Made by a program: the position numbers and the translations under genes
The notes under the pieces: generated by a model
What the model saw: only the letters and a program-made list of their open reading frames with translations
Told to the model about the DNA's origin: nothing
Database searches by the model: none
Shown: positions 44,231-52,582 of the stretch, piece by piece
Layout: the number at the start of each line of letters is the position of its first letter
How positions within the stretch are numbered: position 1 is the stretch's first letter
Source of the DNA: Roseiarcus sp963816065
GTDB lineage: Bacteria; Pseudomonadota; Alphaproteobacteria; Rhizobiales; Beijerinckiaceae
Assembly (NCBI GenBank): GCA_963816065.1
Contig: CAWFJG010000019.1
Span: 1 to 64,000 of the forward strand
DNA length: 64,000 nt
Reading direction: 5' to 3'

Positions 44231-44259
44231 GCCGCTTCGCCTCTGCGCTGCAGTCACAA

Positions 44260-44291
44260 CCCGCTGGTCCGACAGACCGGCGGGTTTTTTT
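44260..44291 (+). terminator. Rho-independent terminator after rpoZ
   Basis: CCCGC/GCGGG plus GGTC/GACC stem, a T-G wobble between, a five-base loop (CGACA), and then seven T residues. It lies 30 bp after the rpoZ stop. Confidence 0.85.
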
Positions 44292-44467
44292 GCCTGTCCA
44301 CAGCTTCGCTCAACTTTCGCATGATCACTGTATTCACCGCGTATCGATTTGCTATCCTCGGTTGAAAGAATCACCCCGTCGCATGACCGGCCTCGGCCGG
44401 AGTTGCAGGGTGCAACCGGTTCGATTTTGGCGGCTGTGGGCCGCCACGCGTTGAGTAGGGGGCAGAG

Positions 44468-45052
44468 TTGGGCGAGGACGACATCAGACCGCAAACGGCG
44501 ATTTTGCAGCCTCATGAGAGCGGCGAAAACGCGTCGGAGCTCGTGGAAGTCGCCGGCCGCGTCAAATGGTTCGATACCGCCAAGGGCTATGGCTTCATCG
44601 TCCCGGACGGCGGCGAGCCGGACGTCCTGATTCATGTGACCGTGTTGCGGCGCGACGGGTTCACGGGCCTTCGCGAGGGGGCGCGTGTGGTTGCGGAGGC
44701 GCAGCGTCGCGAGCGCGGTCTCCAGGTGCTCAAGATCATTTCCGTTGCGGAACCGGAAGCCGGCTATGCGCCGTCGGCGCCGCCCGCCCGGACGCGCGCG
44801 CAGGCCAGTTCGGTCGGCGGATTCGAGATCGTGATCGTGAAGTGGTTCAACCGCACGCGTGGCTTCGGCTTTCTGACGCGCGGCGAGGGCACCGAGGACA
44901 TCTTCGTCCATATGGAGACGCTGCGGCGCTATGGCTTCGTCGATCCAAAGCCGGGGGACAGCATGCTGGCGCGATTTGGTCCCGGACCGAAGGGCCTGAT
45001 CGCGGCCGAGGTTCGGCCGCTGGACGGTTCCCGCATCGTGGCGCCCAATTGA
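44468..45052 (+). CDS. Dual cold-shock domain protein
   Basis: A 194-residue protein with two cold-shock domains: the first at about 25-95 (GRVKWFDTAKGYGFIVPDGG, DVLIHVTVLRRDGF) and the second at about 118-190 (VIVKWFNRTRGFGFLTRGEGTEDIFVHMETLRRYGF). Each has the RNP1 and RNP2 motifs for single-stranded nucleic-acid binding. This tandem arrangement is characteristic of Hyphomicrobiales and is unlike the single-domain CspA. The TTG at 44468 is preferred because GGGGGCAGAG precedes it and no ATG is available before the first domain. Confidence 0.87.
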   Translation: MGEDDIRPQTAILQPHESGENASELVEVAGRVKWFDTAKGYGFIVPDGGEPDVLIHVTVLRRDGFTGLREGARVVAEAQRRERGLQVLKIISVAEPEAGYAPSAPPARTRAQASSVGGFEIVIVKWFNRTRGFGFLTRGEGTEDIFVHMETLRRYGFVDPKPGDSMLARFGPGPKGLIAAEVRPLDGSRIVAPN

Positions 45053-45231
45053 CGCCCTGCCTGCGAGGCTGACTGGCCGCCTGCTTAGCGTGTCGAGAAG
45101 CGGCGCTGTCAGGCGGCGCGTCTCGAAGGAGGCTCCAGGGTGGTGAGCCACAGGCTTGACGGGCTCGCTTTCGCCTTCAAAACTCGATCCGCGACCCGGT
45201 AGCCGTCGGTCGCGGTTTTGGAGCAAGCGTC

Positions 45232-45693
45232 ATGGGCTGGGTTGGATTTCGGTCGCTGTCCGCGTCCGCGCTGTTGATCCTAGCTCTCGGATCGGTCGCG
45301 CCGGCTGTGGCGCAGAGCCTCAAACCGCTGCAAATCGTCACCGCTTCGGGGGCTCACGACTTCAAGGTCGAGATCGCGGCCGACGACGCCAGCCGCGAGC
45401 GCGGCTTGATGAACCGCCGTTACATGCCCGCCGACCACGGCATGCTGTTCGAGTTCCCGAGCGATGCGCCCGTCGCATTCTGGATGAAGAACACTTACAT
45501 CCCGCTCGACATGGTCTTCCTGTCTCGGTCGGGGGTCGTCACCAACGTCGTAGCCAACGCCGAGCCGTTGTCGGAACGCGTCATTCCGTCCGGGCCGCCC
45601 TGCGCCGCCGTGCTCGAGGTTAATGGAGGCGTCGCGGCTGCAATTGGACTCAAGGTCGGCGATCGCGTTCGGCACGGGTTTTTCAAGTCTTGA
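45232..45693 (+). CDS. DUF192 family exported protein
   Basis: A 153-residue protein with a signal peptide (LLILALGSVAPAVAQ, cleaved near residue 27) and the DUF192 core: ERGLMNRRYMPADHGMLFEFP and VAFWMKNTYIPLDMVFLSRSG, then a CAAVLEVNGG segment. DUF192 proteins are small extracytoplasmic beta-barrel proteins of unknown function. ATG at 45232. It follows the cold-shock gene after 180 bp on the same strand. Confidence 0.85.
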   Translation: MGWVGFRSLSASALLILALGSVAPAVAQSLKPLQIVTASGAHDFKVEIAADDASRERGLMNRRYMPADHGMLFEFPSDAPVAFWMKNTYIPLDMVFLSRSGVVTNVVANAEPLSERVIPSGPPCAAVLEVNGGVAAAIGLKVGDRVRHGFFKS

Positions 45694-45804
45694 CCGGTCA
45701 AATGGTTCGCGCCGATTGCATTGCCCGGCAACCTTGTTACATTCACAGACGAATACAGCGGACGGATGCGCTTTGACCGTCGTCGCTATCCGAGGTTTTA
45801 GGTT

Positions 45805-46869
45805 TTGTCTGGGGTTTTTTCGTCGAATCCGGCTGCCGGAGTCGATGCCAGGGTTGCAGTGACGCGAAGTCCTCACGCTGGACAAGCGGCGCTGACCTAC
45901 GCGGCGCTCGATCTCGGCACAAACAATTGTCGTCTCTTGATCGCGCGGCCGACCGCCGACGGCTTTCGGGTCGTGGACGCGTTTTCGCGCATTGTCCGGC
46001 TTGGCGAAGGGCTGTCGCTGACCGGGCGGCTCAGCGAGCAGGCGATCGAGCGGACGCTGGGGGCGCTCCGCATTTGCCGCGACAAGATGGCGGCGCGCAG
46101 CGTCACTCGCGCGCGCACCATCGCGACGGAGGCGTGCCGCTCCGCCGCCAACGGGCCCGCATTCGTCGATCAGGTGCAGGAGGAACTCGGCGTTACGCTC
46201 GAGATTGTCGACCGGGAGACGGAAGCCCATCTCGCTGCGGCGGGCGTCGGCGATCTCGCCGACCGCGAGGCGAAGGCGATCGTGCTGTTCGACATCGGCG
46301 GCGGATCTTCGGAGATCATCTGGCTCGGCGGCGACGAGCGCGCCGGCAGGCGCCGCGTGCGGGCCTGGGACTCGATGCGCCTCGGGGTGGTGTCGCTCGC
46401 CGAAAAGTTCGGCGGCGTCGACGTGACGGAACAGACCTTCTCCGACATGACGGCTTACGTGACCGAAGCGCTCGGGCCTTTTGTGGACAGGGTCGCCGAG
46501 GAAAGGCGCTGCGCAAAATTCCACCTGCTCGGCACGTCGGGCACCGTGACGACGATTGCGGGCGTGCATCTGAACCTGCCGCGCTACGACCGGCGCGCCG
46601 TCGACGGTCTCTGGCTCGATCGGCGGGAGGTCGATGTCGCGGTCGACCGGTTGCGGGCGATGAGCTACGCCGAGCGCGCCGCCAACGCCTGCATCGGGCA
46701 CGAGCGGGCGGACCTCGTGCTGGCTGGCTGCGCCATCCTTCAGGCGATCCGGATGCGGTTCCCCTCCGAGCGGTTGCGGATCGCCGATCGCGGCCTGCGG
46801 GAAGGCATCCTCAGCCAAATGATGCGGGAAGATCGCGTCGGGCCGCACCGCCGCGGCCACGGCCGATGA
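45805..46869 (+). CDS. ppx: Ppx/GppA phosphatase family protein
   Basis: A 354-residue actin-like ATPase-fold phosphatase: exopolyphosphatase and/or guanosine pentaphosphate phosphohydrolase. Phosphate motif AALDLGTNNCRLLIA (about 32-46), the IATEACRSAANG motif, the second glycine motif VLFDIGGGSSEI, and LGTSGTVTTIAG are in place; the C-terminal HD-like domain of long Ppx is absent, so it is the short form common in alphaproteobacteria. The start is TTG at 45805; no ATG precedes the domain. The rlmE ATG overlaps the stop (ATGA). Confidence 0.85.
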   Translation: MSGVFSSNPAAGVDARVAVTRSPHAGQAALTYAALDLGTNNCRLLIARPTADGFRVVDAFSRIVRLGEGLSLTGRLSEQAIERTLGALRICRDKMAARSVTRARTIATEACRSAANGPAFVDQVQEELGVTLEIVDRETEAHLAAAGVGDLADREAKAIVLFDIGGGSSEIIWLGGDERAGRRRVRAWDSMRLGVVSLAEKFGGVDVTEQTFSDMTAYVTEALGPFVDRVAEERRCAKFHLLGTSGTVTTIAGVHLNLPRYDRRAVDGLWLDRREVDVAVDRLRAMSYAERAANACIGHERADLVLAGCAILQAIRMRFPSERLRIADRGLREGILSQMMREDRVGPHRRGHGR

Positions 46870-47591
46870 CCGGCGGCGGATCGGGCCGCGAGGGCGGCCG
46901 GGCGCTGAAGACGCGCGTCAAGACGGCTCGCAAGCGGTCGCTCGCCTCGACCCTGTGGCTCGAACGCCAGCTCAACGACCCCTATGTGGCGCAGGCCCGG
47001 CGCGAAGGCTACCGCTCGCGCGCGGTCTACAAGCTTCTCGAGATCGACGAGAAATACAAGCTTCTCAAGCCCGGCCTCCGGATCGTCGACCTCGGCGCCG
47101 CGCCCGGCGGCTGGAGCCAGGTCGCGGCCGCGAAGACCGGATCGCACGCAGGAAGGGGTCGGGTGATCGCCATCGACCTTCTGGAGATGGACACGGTCGA
47201 AGGGGTCGAATTCCGCAAGATGGATTTCCACGACGCCGAGTCGCCGGCCCGCCTGCGCGAATGGCTCGGCGGCCCGGCCGACGGTGTCCTGTCGGATATG
47301 GCGGCCAACGCCACCGGCCATCGCAAGACCGATCAATTGCGCATCATTGGCCTCGTCGAGCTGGCCGCCGAGTTCGCCCGCGAAGCGCTGGCGCCCGGTG
47401 GGTTTTTTCTCGCCAAGGTGCTCCAGGGCGGCGCCGAGGGCGAACTGCTCGCCCGCCTGAAGCGCGAGTTCGCGGTAGTCCGGCACGTAAAGCCCAAGGC
47501 CAGCCGCGCCGACAGCGCGGAGCTCTATCTGCTGGCGACCGGCTTTCGCGGGCAGGGCAGCCGCGTTGCAGCCGCGGACGGGGAGCTCTGA
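46866..47591 (+). CDS. rlmE: 23S rRNA (uridine-2'-O-)-methyltransferase RlmE
   Basis: A 241-residue FtsJ/RrmJ enzyme, methylating U2552 of 23S rRNA (E. coli numbering). After a basic N-terminus (KTRVKTARKRSLAS) come the catalytic K-D-K-E residues in the family contexts RSRAVYKLLEID, DGVLSDMAANATGH, FFLAKVLQGG and SAELYLL; the SAM motif is IVDLGAAPGGWSQVA. Length is a little above the E. coli enzyme (209) because of the N-terminal extension. It is translationally coupled to ppx, the usual alphaproteobacterial order. Confidence 0.92.
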   Translation: MTGGGSGREGGRALKTRVKTARKRSLASTLWLERQLNDPYVAQARREGYRSRAVYKLLEIDEKYKLLKPGLRIVDLGAAPGGWSQVAAAKTGSHAGRGRVIAIDLLEMDTVEGVEFRKMDFHDAESPARLREWLGGPADGVLSDMAANATGHRKTDQLRIIGLVELAAEFAREALAPGGFFLAKVLQGGAEGELLARLKREFAVVRHVKPKASRADSAELYLLATGFRGQGSRVAAADGEL

Positions 47592-47776
47592 GCGACCTCG
47601 ACCGCAGCGTCGGCTTGGAATTGGCGGTGAGAAAAACCGCTGGCATTGTCCGTTTCGCTCGGGAGGAACGCATCGTCGCCGCATTTCCCGGACTGATCGA
47701 CCGGAAGATTCTCGCCGGCCCGTCACACGCCCGAAAAAGATCGTCACCATGTCACACTCCGCGCGGCCGCCTCGTC

Positions 47777-48271
47777 ATGTCTGACGCAATCGCCACAATG
47801 ACGGAGATGACCATGACCCCGAGACTGAACGCGTTCGCCGCCGCGCCCCAGGCCATGAAGGCGTGGCTCGAATACGGCCAGAGCGTCGCCAAGCTGGGTC
47901 TCGAGGCGAGCCTGATCGAACTCGTCAAGATCCGAGCTTCGCAAATCAACGGCTGCGCCTTCTGCCTCGACATGCACACCGCCGCTGCGCGGAAGGCGGG
48001 CGAAACCGAACAGCGGCTCTACCTGCTCGACGCCTGGCGCGACTCCCCGCTCTACAGCGACCGCGAACGCGCTGCGCTCGCATGGACCGAGGCGCTGACG
48101 CGGCTTGCCGACCAGGGCGTTGCGGACGAGGTCTATCAAGCGCTCAAGGCGCATTTCTTGGATGAGGAAGAGGTGGCGCTGACCCTGCTGATCGTCACGA
48201 TCAACGGCTGGAACCGGATTCAGGTCGGGTTCCGCGCCGTGCATCCGGTCGAAGGCAAGAGGGCGGCGTGA
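47777..48271 (+). CDS. Carboxymuconolactone decarboxylase family (AhpD-like) protein
   Basis: A 164-residue alpha-helical protein with the AhpD-type redox motif CAFC (Cys60 and Cys63) followed by His67 in CLDMHTAAARKAG, typical of peroxidase-associated CMD-domain proteins. Beyond it lies the ERAALAWTEALTRL helix. Alternative starts at 47807 and 47813 (MTMTPRLNAF) match the family N-terminus better and are preceded by CGGAGATG. The stop overlaps the sigma-factor GTG by 4 bp (GTGA). ECF41 sigma factors are characteristically encoded beside a COE-type (carboxymuconolactone decarboxylase, oxidoreductase or epimerase) gene, and this is that partner. Confidence 0.85.
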   Translation: MSDAIATMTEMTMTPRLNAFAAAPQAMKAWLEYGQSVAKLGLEASLIELVKIRASQINGCAFCLDMHTAAARKAGETEQRLYLLDAWRDSPLYSDRERAALAWTEALTRLADQGVADEVYQALKAHFLDEEEVALTLLIVTINGWNRIQVGFRAVHPVEGKRAA

Positions 48272-49143
48272 CGCCGCTCGAGGCAGAGGACGCGGCTTCC
48301 AGCTTCGATCCGTTGCGTCCGCGTCTGATCCGCGTCGCGTACCGCATGCTGGGCTCGGTCGCGGACGCGGAGGACGCTGTGCAGGACGCCTTCCTGCGCT
48401 GGCTCGAGGTCGATCGCCGGGCGGTCGCGTCGCCGGAGGCCTATCTTCGGCGCGTCGTCGCGCGCATCGCGCTCGACCAGTTGAAGTCGGCGCGGCGACG
48501 GCGCGAGACATATATTGGCCCTTGGCTGCCCGAGCCGGTGGTTGACCCCGCCGAGGACGAGGCCGACGACATCACCTTGCCGCTGATGATGGCGCTCGAG
48601 CGCCTGTCGCCTCTGGAGCGCGCCGCCTTCCTGCTGCACGACGTGTTCGGCGCGACCTTCGACGAGGTCGCTGGAACGATCGGTCGCGACGCCGCAGCCT
48701 GCCGCCAGCTGGCAAGCCGCGCCCGGGAGCATGTGAGGGCCGCGCGCCCGCGCTTTCCCGTCGCGAGGGAGCGCGGGCTCGCGATCGCCGCGGCCTTCTT
48801 CGCTGCGACGCGAAGCGGCGACATGCAGGCGCTTCGCTCGCTCCTTGCTGCGGACGTTGTGCAGTATGCCGATGGCGGGGGCAGACGAGCCGCGGCCAAG
48901 CGGCCGCTGGTCGGGATCGAAGACGTCATGCAATTCCACACCGCGCTGTTTGGGCGCTTTCCGGACCGGCGATCGCGCGTCCTGCGCTACGGCTTCGTCA
49001 ACGGGCTGCCGGGGTACGTCTCGGAGGAAGTGGACGGCGTCCAAACGACCGCGCTCGCAATCGAGGACGGCCGGATTGTCGGCGTCTACGTCATGCGCAA
49101 TCCGGACAAGCTGAGACATCTGGCCGAGGTGTCCGTGCATTGA
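48268..49143 (+). CDS. ECF41-family RNA polymerase sigma factor (SigJ-like)
   Basis: A 291-residue ECF sigma factor. Region 2 has YRMLGSVADAEDAVQDAFLRW; region 4 has LSPLERAAFLLHDVFGATFDEVAGTIG. A C-terminal SnoaL-like domain of about 90 residues follows, with the linker motif YIGPWLPEP and VVQYADGGG, which in ECF41 members modulates activity in place of an anti-sigma factor. Start is GTG 48268, overlapping the CMD gene; translational coupling is expected. Target promoters usually include the CMD gene's own upstream region. Confidence 0.88.
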   Translation: MTPLEAEDAASSFDPLRPRLIRVAYRMLGSVADAEDAVQDAFLRWLEVDRRAVASPEAYLRRVVARIALDQLKSARRRRETYIGPWLPEPVVDPAEDEADDITLPLMMALERLSPLERAAFLLHDVFGATFDEVAGTIGRDAAACRQLASRAREHVRAARPRFPVARERGLAIAAAFFAATRSGDMQALRSLLAADVVQYADGGGRRAAAKRPLVGIEDVMQFHTALFGRFPDRRSRVLRYGFVNGLPGYVSEEVDGVQTTALAIEDGRIVGVYVMRNPDKLRHLAEVSVH

Positions 49144-49170
49144 CCGTCGGCATGCGGGCGTGTCGCCCCT

Positions 49171-49734
49171 TCAAAGCGCGAAGGCGCCCTGCGCCGGCTG
49201 GGGCGGCGCGAGATCGACGCCTTCAAGCCGCAGCATCCGCGCCTTCGTCGCCGCTCCGCCAGGCGCCGAGAAGCCGCCGAGCTTGCCGCCGGCCGCCAGC
49301 ACGCGATGGCAGGGAATCAAAAGCGGCATGGGATTCTGAGCCATGGCCATGCCGACGTCGCGCGCGGCCTCGCGCGACGCGCCCACGACGGCTGCGAGCT
49401 CACCGTATGTGGTTGTGCGGCCCCAGCCGACCCGCCGAAGCGCGTCGTAGATCTGCGCGAAGAATGGGTCTGCATTGCGAAGGTCGAGAGGAACGGCCGA
49501 AAAGTCGGCCGCCTCACCGGCAAAGTAGCGTCGCGCCTCGGCGATCGCTTCGGCGACCTCGGGCGGCGGCGCGCCTGGTTCGGCGCCGGGCGCTCGTCGT
49601 CTGAGGATATTTTCAGCGGCCGTCGCCGAAGTCGACGGCAGGATGAAGCGCGTCACGCCGGCGTCGCTCCAGGCGATGGCGCAGAAACCCGCGGCCGTCT
49701 CGAATACGCACGAACGCAGCGTGGATATGGTCAT
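49171..49734 (-). CDS. ogt: Methylated-DNA-protein-cysteine methyltransferase (Ogt)
   Basis: A 187-residue DNA-repair protein that transfers the methyl group from O6-methylguanine to its own Cys142 in the PCHRV motif. The preceding stretch GRTTTYGELAAVVGASREAARDVGMAMAQNPMPLLI is the helix-turn-helix and active-site region; the GGKLGGFSAPGG segment follows. It is the Ogt type (no Ada N-terminal domain). It converges on the ECF41 gene and its start is about 40 bp from the left end of the IS1634-family element. Confidence 0.9.
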   Translation of the reverse strand: MTISTLRSCVFETAAGFCAIAWSDAGVTRFILPSTSATAAENILRRRAPGAEPGAPPPEVAEAIAEARRYFAGEAADFSAVPLDLRNADPFFAQIYDALRRVGWGRTTTYGELAAVVGASREAARDVGMAMAQNPMPLLIPCHRVLAAGGKLGGFSAPGGAATKARMLRLEGVDLAPPQPAQGAFAL

Positions 49735-49773
49735 CGTGCTGGTTCCTTTCGTTGCGTGAGTTTGAGCCGGCGC

Positions 49774-51580
49774 GGGTGGAAATCAACCCGATTTCTGCGC
49801 CGCGGTGTTCAGGCGCGTTGCTCCGTCTTCGGCCCCAGCAGGACCGATTCGGTCCACGACGGTGTTGCGCGCGAGGGTCGCGAGATCGGCGAGCAGGGTC
49901 TGGAAGGAGTGGACGGGGGCGCCGTCGGCGGCGCGGCCGGTGGCGCTTTTGGCGAGGGCGGCGGGAGAACGCTGCGCCTTGGCGACCGGGCTGTCGCGCA
50001 GGGCCTCGGCGGCTTCCTTGTCGTCGTCGTCATAGAGCATCGGGGCGAGGCGCGCCCGCATGTGCCACTCGACATAGTAGGCCAGCATGCACAGGAACAC
50101 GTGGGCGCGGACCCGCTCCGTGAGCCAGTGGTAGATCGGCCGGACATGCAAGTCGACCGTCTTCAGGCATCGAAAGGCCCGTTCCACCATGGACAAGGAT
50201 TTGTATGTCTTGACCGCGGTTTCGTCGGCGAGGGTCTCTTCGGGCAGGCTGGTGCGCACGGCGTAGAGGCCGTCGAGCGCGGCCTCCTGGGCGATCTCAT
50301 CGCGCTTTCGGGCGAAGGCGAACCGGTCGTCGGCGATCGTCAGCTCGAAGTGCTTGGCCATCTTGTGCTTGTCGAGCACGGCGCCGACGGCCATGCCGAT
50401 CTCGGCCGCGCCGCGTAAGGGGCGGGTCTTGCGCGTGACGCTGGCTGTGATTTTGGCCAGATCGCGCTCGGTGGCGGCGAGGAGGTCCTCGCGCTTTCTG
50501 GCGCGCTCGCGCGCGAGATCGGGGTTGCGGCAGACGATCAGCCGCTCGCCGGGAAAGTCGGGCGAAGTGATCGCCGCCATGTCGCGCTGGTCGAACAGCG
50601 ACATCTGCAGATGGCCGCCGCCGACCAGCTCCTTGAGCGCGGGGGCGCGCAAGGCGGTGATCCAGTCGAGCCCGGCCGGACGCAGGTCCTCGTCGATGCG
50701 CGCCTGAGTGATCATACCGCGGTCGCCGACGAGAACGACGTGGTCGATGGCGAAGCGGCGCTTGAGCTTGGCGACCTGATCGGCCAGGGTCATGGGATCG
50801 GCGGTGTTTCCTTCGAACACTTCGATGGCGACGGGGCAGCCGTCGGGCGCGCACAGAAGGCCGTAGACGATCTGCAGCTTGCCCTTCTTGCCGTCGCGGT
50901 TGTAGCCGCGTTTGGCCAGAGGGCAGCAGCGGCCTTCGACGTAGCTCGACGAGACGTCGTAGAGCACCAGCGTCCCGCCCTTCAGATGGCGCTTCGCGAG
51001 CGCGGTCTCGATCGCGCCCTGACGCTCGAGGAGCCAGTCGAGCGCGGCGTAGAGTTCGTCCTCGTGGACGTCGCCGAGGCCCAATTCGACGCCGAGGCTG
51101 GATGCGGCGGTGACGGGATCGAGCGCCCTGGCGGTGGCGAGTTTCGACGCCGGGGCGATGATGCGGCTGACGATCATGGCCAGGACGAGGTCGACCGGCC
51201 GACAATTCTCGGGATCGGACCCGCGCGCTTGCTTGGGTCCGATGATTGTGTCGAGGCCGATGGCGCGCGTCGCGCCCAACACGGCGGCGACGGCCCCATG
51301 CGGCAACGAGCGCTCGACGACGAAGGGCTGCTCGCCCGGCGGCAGCACGACCCCGCCCTTGAGGACGCCGCGCAGCCCTTCGACGTGCTCGGCCGGCCAA
51401 TGGGAGAGGTTGAGCAGCGTGCGCTTCCGTATCCTCCCGCCGTCCCGATAGCTCTCGCGCAGCAGGATCGCCGGTGGGGAGCCGCGGTTGGGGACGGTTT
51501 CGATATACATGGACGCAGGATAGCTGAGAAACTCGCAAAATCAACAAAAATATCCGATTTACATGGCTACATTTTCACCC
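49774..51580. mobile_element. IS1634-family insertion sequence
   Basis: A single-transposase element. Candidate terminal inverted repeats are GGGTGGAAATCAACCC (49774-49789) and, read on the other strand, GGGTGAAAATGTAGCC (51565-51580); 12 of 16 bases match. They flank the 575-codon transposase. No clear target duplication is seen next to them (CCGGCGC left, CTCGCCA right), so the exact ends are tentative. If the right end is correct, the last codons of the SRPBCC gene lie within the element. Confidence 0.6.
49783..51510 (-). CDS. IS1634-family transposase
   Basis: A 575-residue DDE transposase, apparently intact. After an N-terminal domain (MYIETVPNRGSPPAILLRESYRDG) the catalytic motifs appear as LVLYDVSSSYVEG, VVLVGDRGMIT and, with the glutamate, SMVERAFRCLKTVDLHVRPIYHW. 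The sequence IVYGLLCAPDGCPVAIEVFEGNTAD between them is typical of the IS1634 family. The full-length frame implies a recent, potentially active copy. Its codon use resembles the host. Confidence 0.9.
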   Translation of the reverse strand: MYIETVPNRGSPPAILLRESYRDGGRIRKRTLLNLSHWPAEHVEGLRGVLKGGVVLPPGEQPFVVERSLPHGAVAAVLGATRAIGLDTIIGPKQARGSDPENCRPVDLVLAMIVSRIIAPASKLATARALDPVTAASSLGVELGLGDVHEDELYAALDWLLERQGAIETALAKRHLKGGTLVLYDVSSSYVEGRCCPLAKRGYNRDGKKGKLQIVYGLLCAPDGCPVAIEVFEGNTADPMTLADQVAKLKRRFAIDHVVLVGDRGMITQARIDEDLRPAGLDWITALRAPALKELVGGGHLQMSLFDQRDMAAITSPDFPGERLIVCRNPDLARERARKREDLLAATERDLAKITASVTRKTRPLRGAAEIGMAVGAVLDKHKMAKHFELTIADDRFAFARKRDEIAQEAALDGLYAVRTSLPEETLADETAVKTYKSLSMVERAFRCLKTVDLHVRPIYHWLTERVRAHVFLCMLAYYVEWHMRARLAPMLYDDDDKEAAEALRDSPVAKAQRSPAALAKSATGRAADGAPVHSFQTLLADLATLARNTVVDRIGPAGAEDGATRLNTAAQKSG

Positions 51581-52151
51581 CTCGCCAGTCCCAAAGATGC
51601 GCAAAATCAGAGACTTGACCCTCGCGAAAGAAAGAAGCTCCGTCTAAGAGCGACTTGAGGTTGGACAGAATTTGCGGCCATCCTTCCGATACCGCGGCGA
51701 TGAATTTCGAGTCTTCGCGTTCCATCAAGTGGGTCACCGTGAGCTTGACGGCCTCGCCCATCGTCTCGAGTTCCATTGTGCAGAGCGACCAACCCTCGGC
51801 TGTGAGCTCCGGCCTGAACTCGTTGCGCCAGCGGATCACGAGGCGTTTCTCCGGTTCGAATGCGACGATCTCGCCCACGTCGCAGATCCGGCCGTCGGGG
51901 AGCGTCAGCTTCCACGAGCCGCCGGGCTTCCACTCGGCCTCGGGCCACGCGCCGCGCCAGTACCGGCGAGCGAAATCGGCGCTGATCAGCGCCTCCCACA
52001 GTTTGGCCGAAGTCGTGCGGATGTAGGTCACATAAACGCGATCGCGCCGGCGGCGGTTATGCGCCTTGTAACGGATCCCGCTGGAGGGACGTACTGGTAC
52101 GCAGACGCAGACGGCGGCAGGAGGAGAACCTTGTTTTGTGTTGCAGTGCAC
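51567..52151 (-). CDS. SRPBCC (AHSA1-like) family protein
   Basis: About 150 recognisable residues of the START/Bet v1-like fold: VYVTYIRTTSAKLWEALISADFARRYWRG, GSWKLTLPDG, VIRWRNEF and LTVTHLMERED. Such proteins bind hydrophobic ligands or chaperone client proteins; many are paired with ArsR regulators, absent here. The ATG at 52151 adds about 35 residues with no family similarity, and no good start precedes the fold, so the 5' end may be damaged or the start is a GTG in VYVTY. The 3' codons (RGVKM) overlap a candidate end of the IS element, so the C-terminus may be changed. Confidence 0.6.
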   Translation of the reverse strand: MHCNTKQGSPPAAVCVCVPVRPSSGIRYKAHNRRRRDRVYVTYIRTTSAKLWEALISADFARRYWRGAWPEAEWKPGGSWKLTLPDGRICDVGEIVAFEPEKRLVIRWRNEFRPELTAEGWSLCTMELETMGEAVKLTVTHLMEREDSKFIAAVSEGWPQILSNLKSLLDGASFFREGQVSDFAHLWDWRGVKM

Positions 52152-52333
52152 CTATATCCGGCAGCGTGCCCATGGAGGGGTCAAACGATCTTCACACTCT
52201 TCGGCTACGAAGACCCGAGAGGACGAAATCATACGTCCCAGTGCGTGAAGCGCTGAATACGTGGACCAAACATTTTCGGTTGAGCCGCTCGTTACGCAAG
52301 AGCGGCAAATTCAAGAAAGAAACGGAGACCAAC

Positions 52334-52531
52334 ATGCACCGTCTGCAGACGACTGCGCACGGCGGGGCGAGGTCGGTTTCGCCCCTGCTCGTCAACGACC
52401 TCTGCGCCCAGCTCGCTCCGCTGAACCGCTACGGGCCGACCGGGGCCGGCGCGGCCATCGCCTCGGCGCTGCGCGCCCTTACCGGCCGCGCTCGACCGGC
52501 CATTTGCACGGCCGCGGGCTGCCGCGACTAA
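52334..52531 (+). CDS. Possible small protein (65 residues)
   Basis: ATG 52334 follows ACGGAGACC, an acceptable ribosome binding site, after an AT-richer upstream region. The 65-residue product starts MHRLQTTAHGGARSV and has an Ala/Leu-rich C-terminal half with two cysteines near the end (AICTAAGCRD). No family is recognised. Preference over noise rests on the ribosome binding site and the drop from low-GC upstream to coding-like composition; existence is uncertain. Confidence 0.4.
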   Translation: MHRLQTTAHGGARSVSPLLVNDLCAQLAPLNRYGPTGAGAAIASALRALTGRARPAICTAAGCRD

Positions 52532-52582
52532 AGACTGTTTCCGCTGACCGGGAGGCTGAGCCCCGGTCGGCGCGCTGACGGC

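Noticed and set aside
43538..45226. A 562-codon minus-strand frame
   Set aside because: Antisense to the cysteine desulfurase end, rpoZ and the cold-shock gene; also crosses a good terminator.
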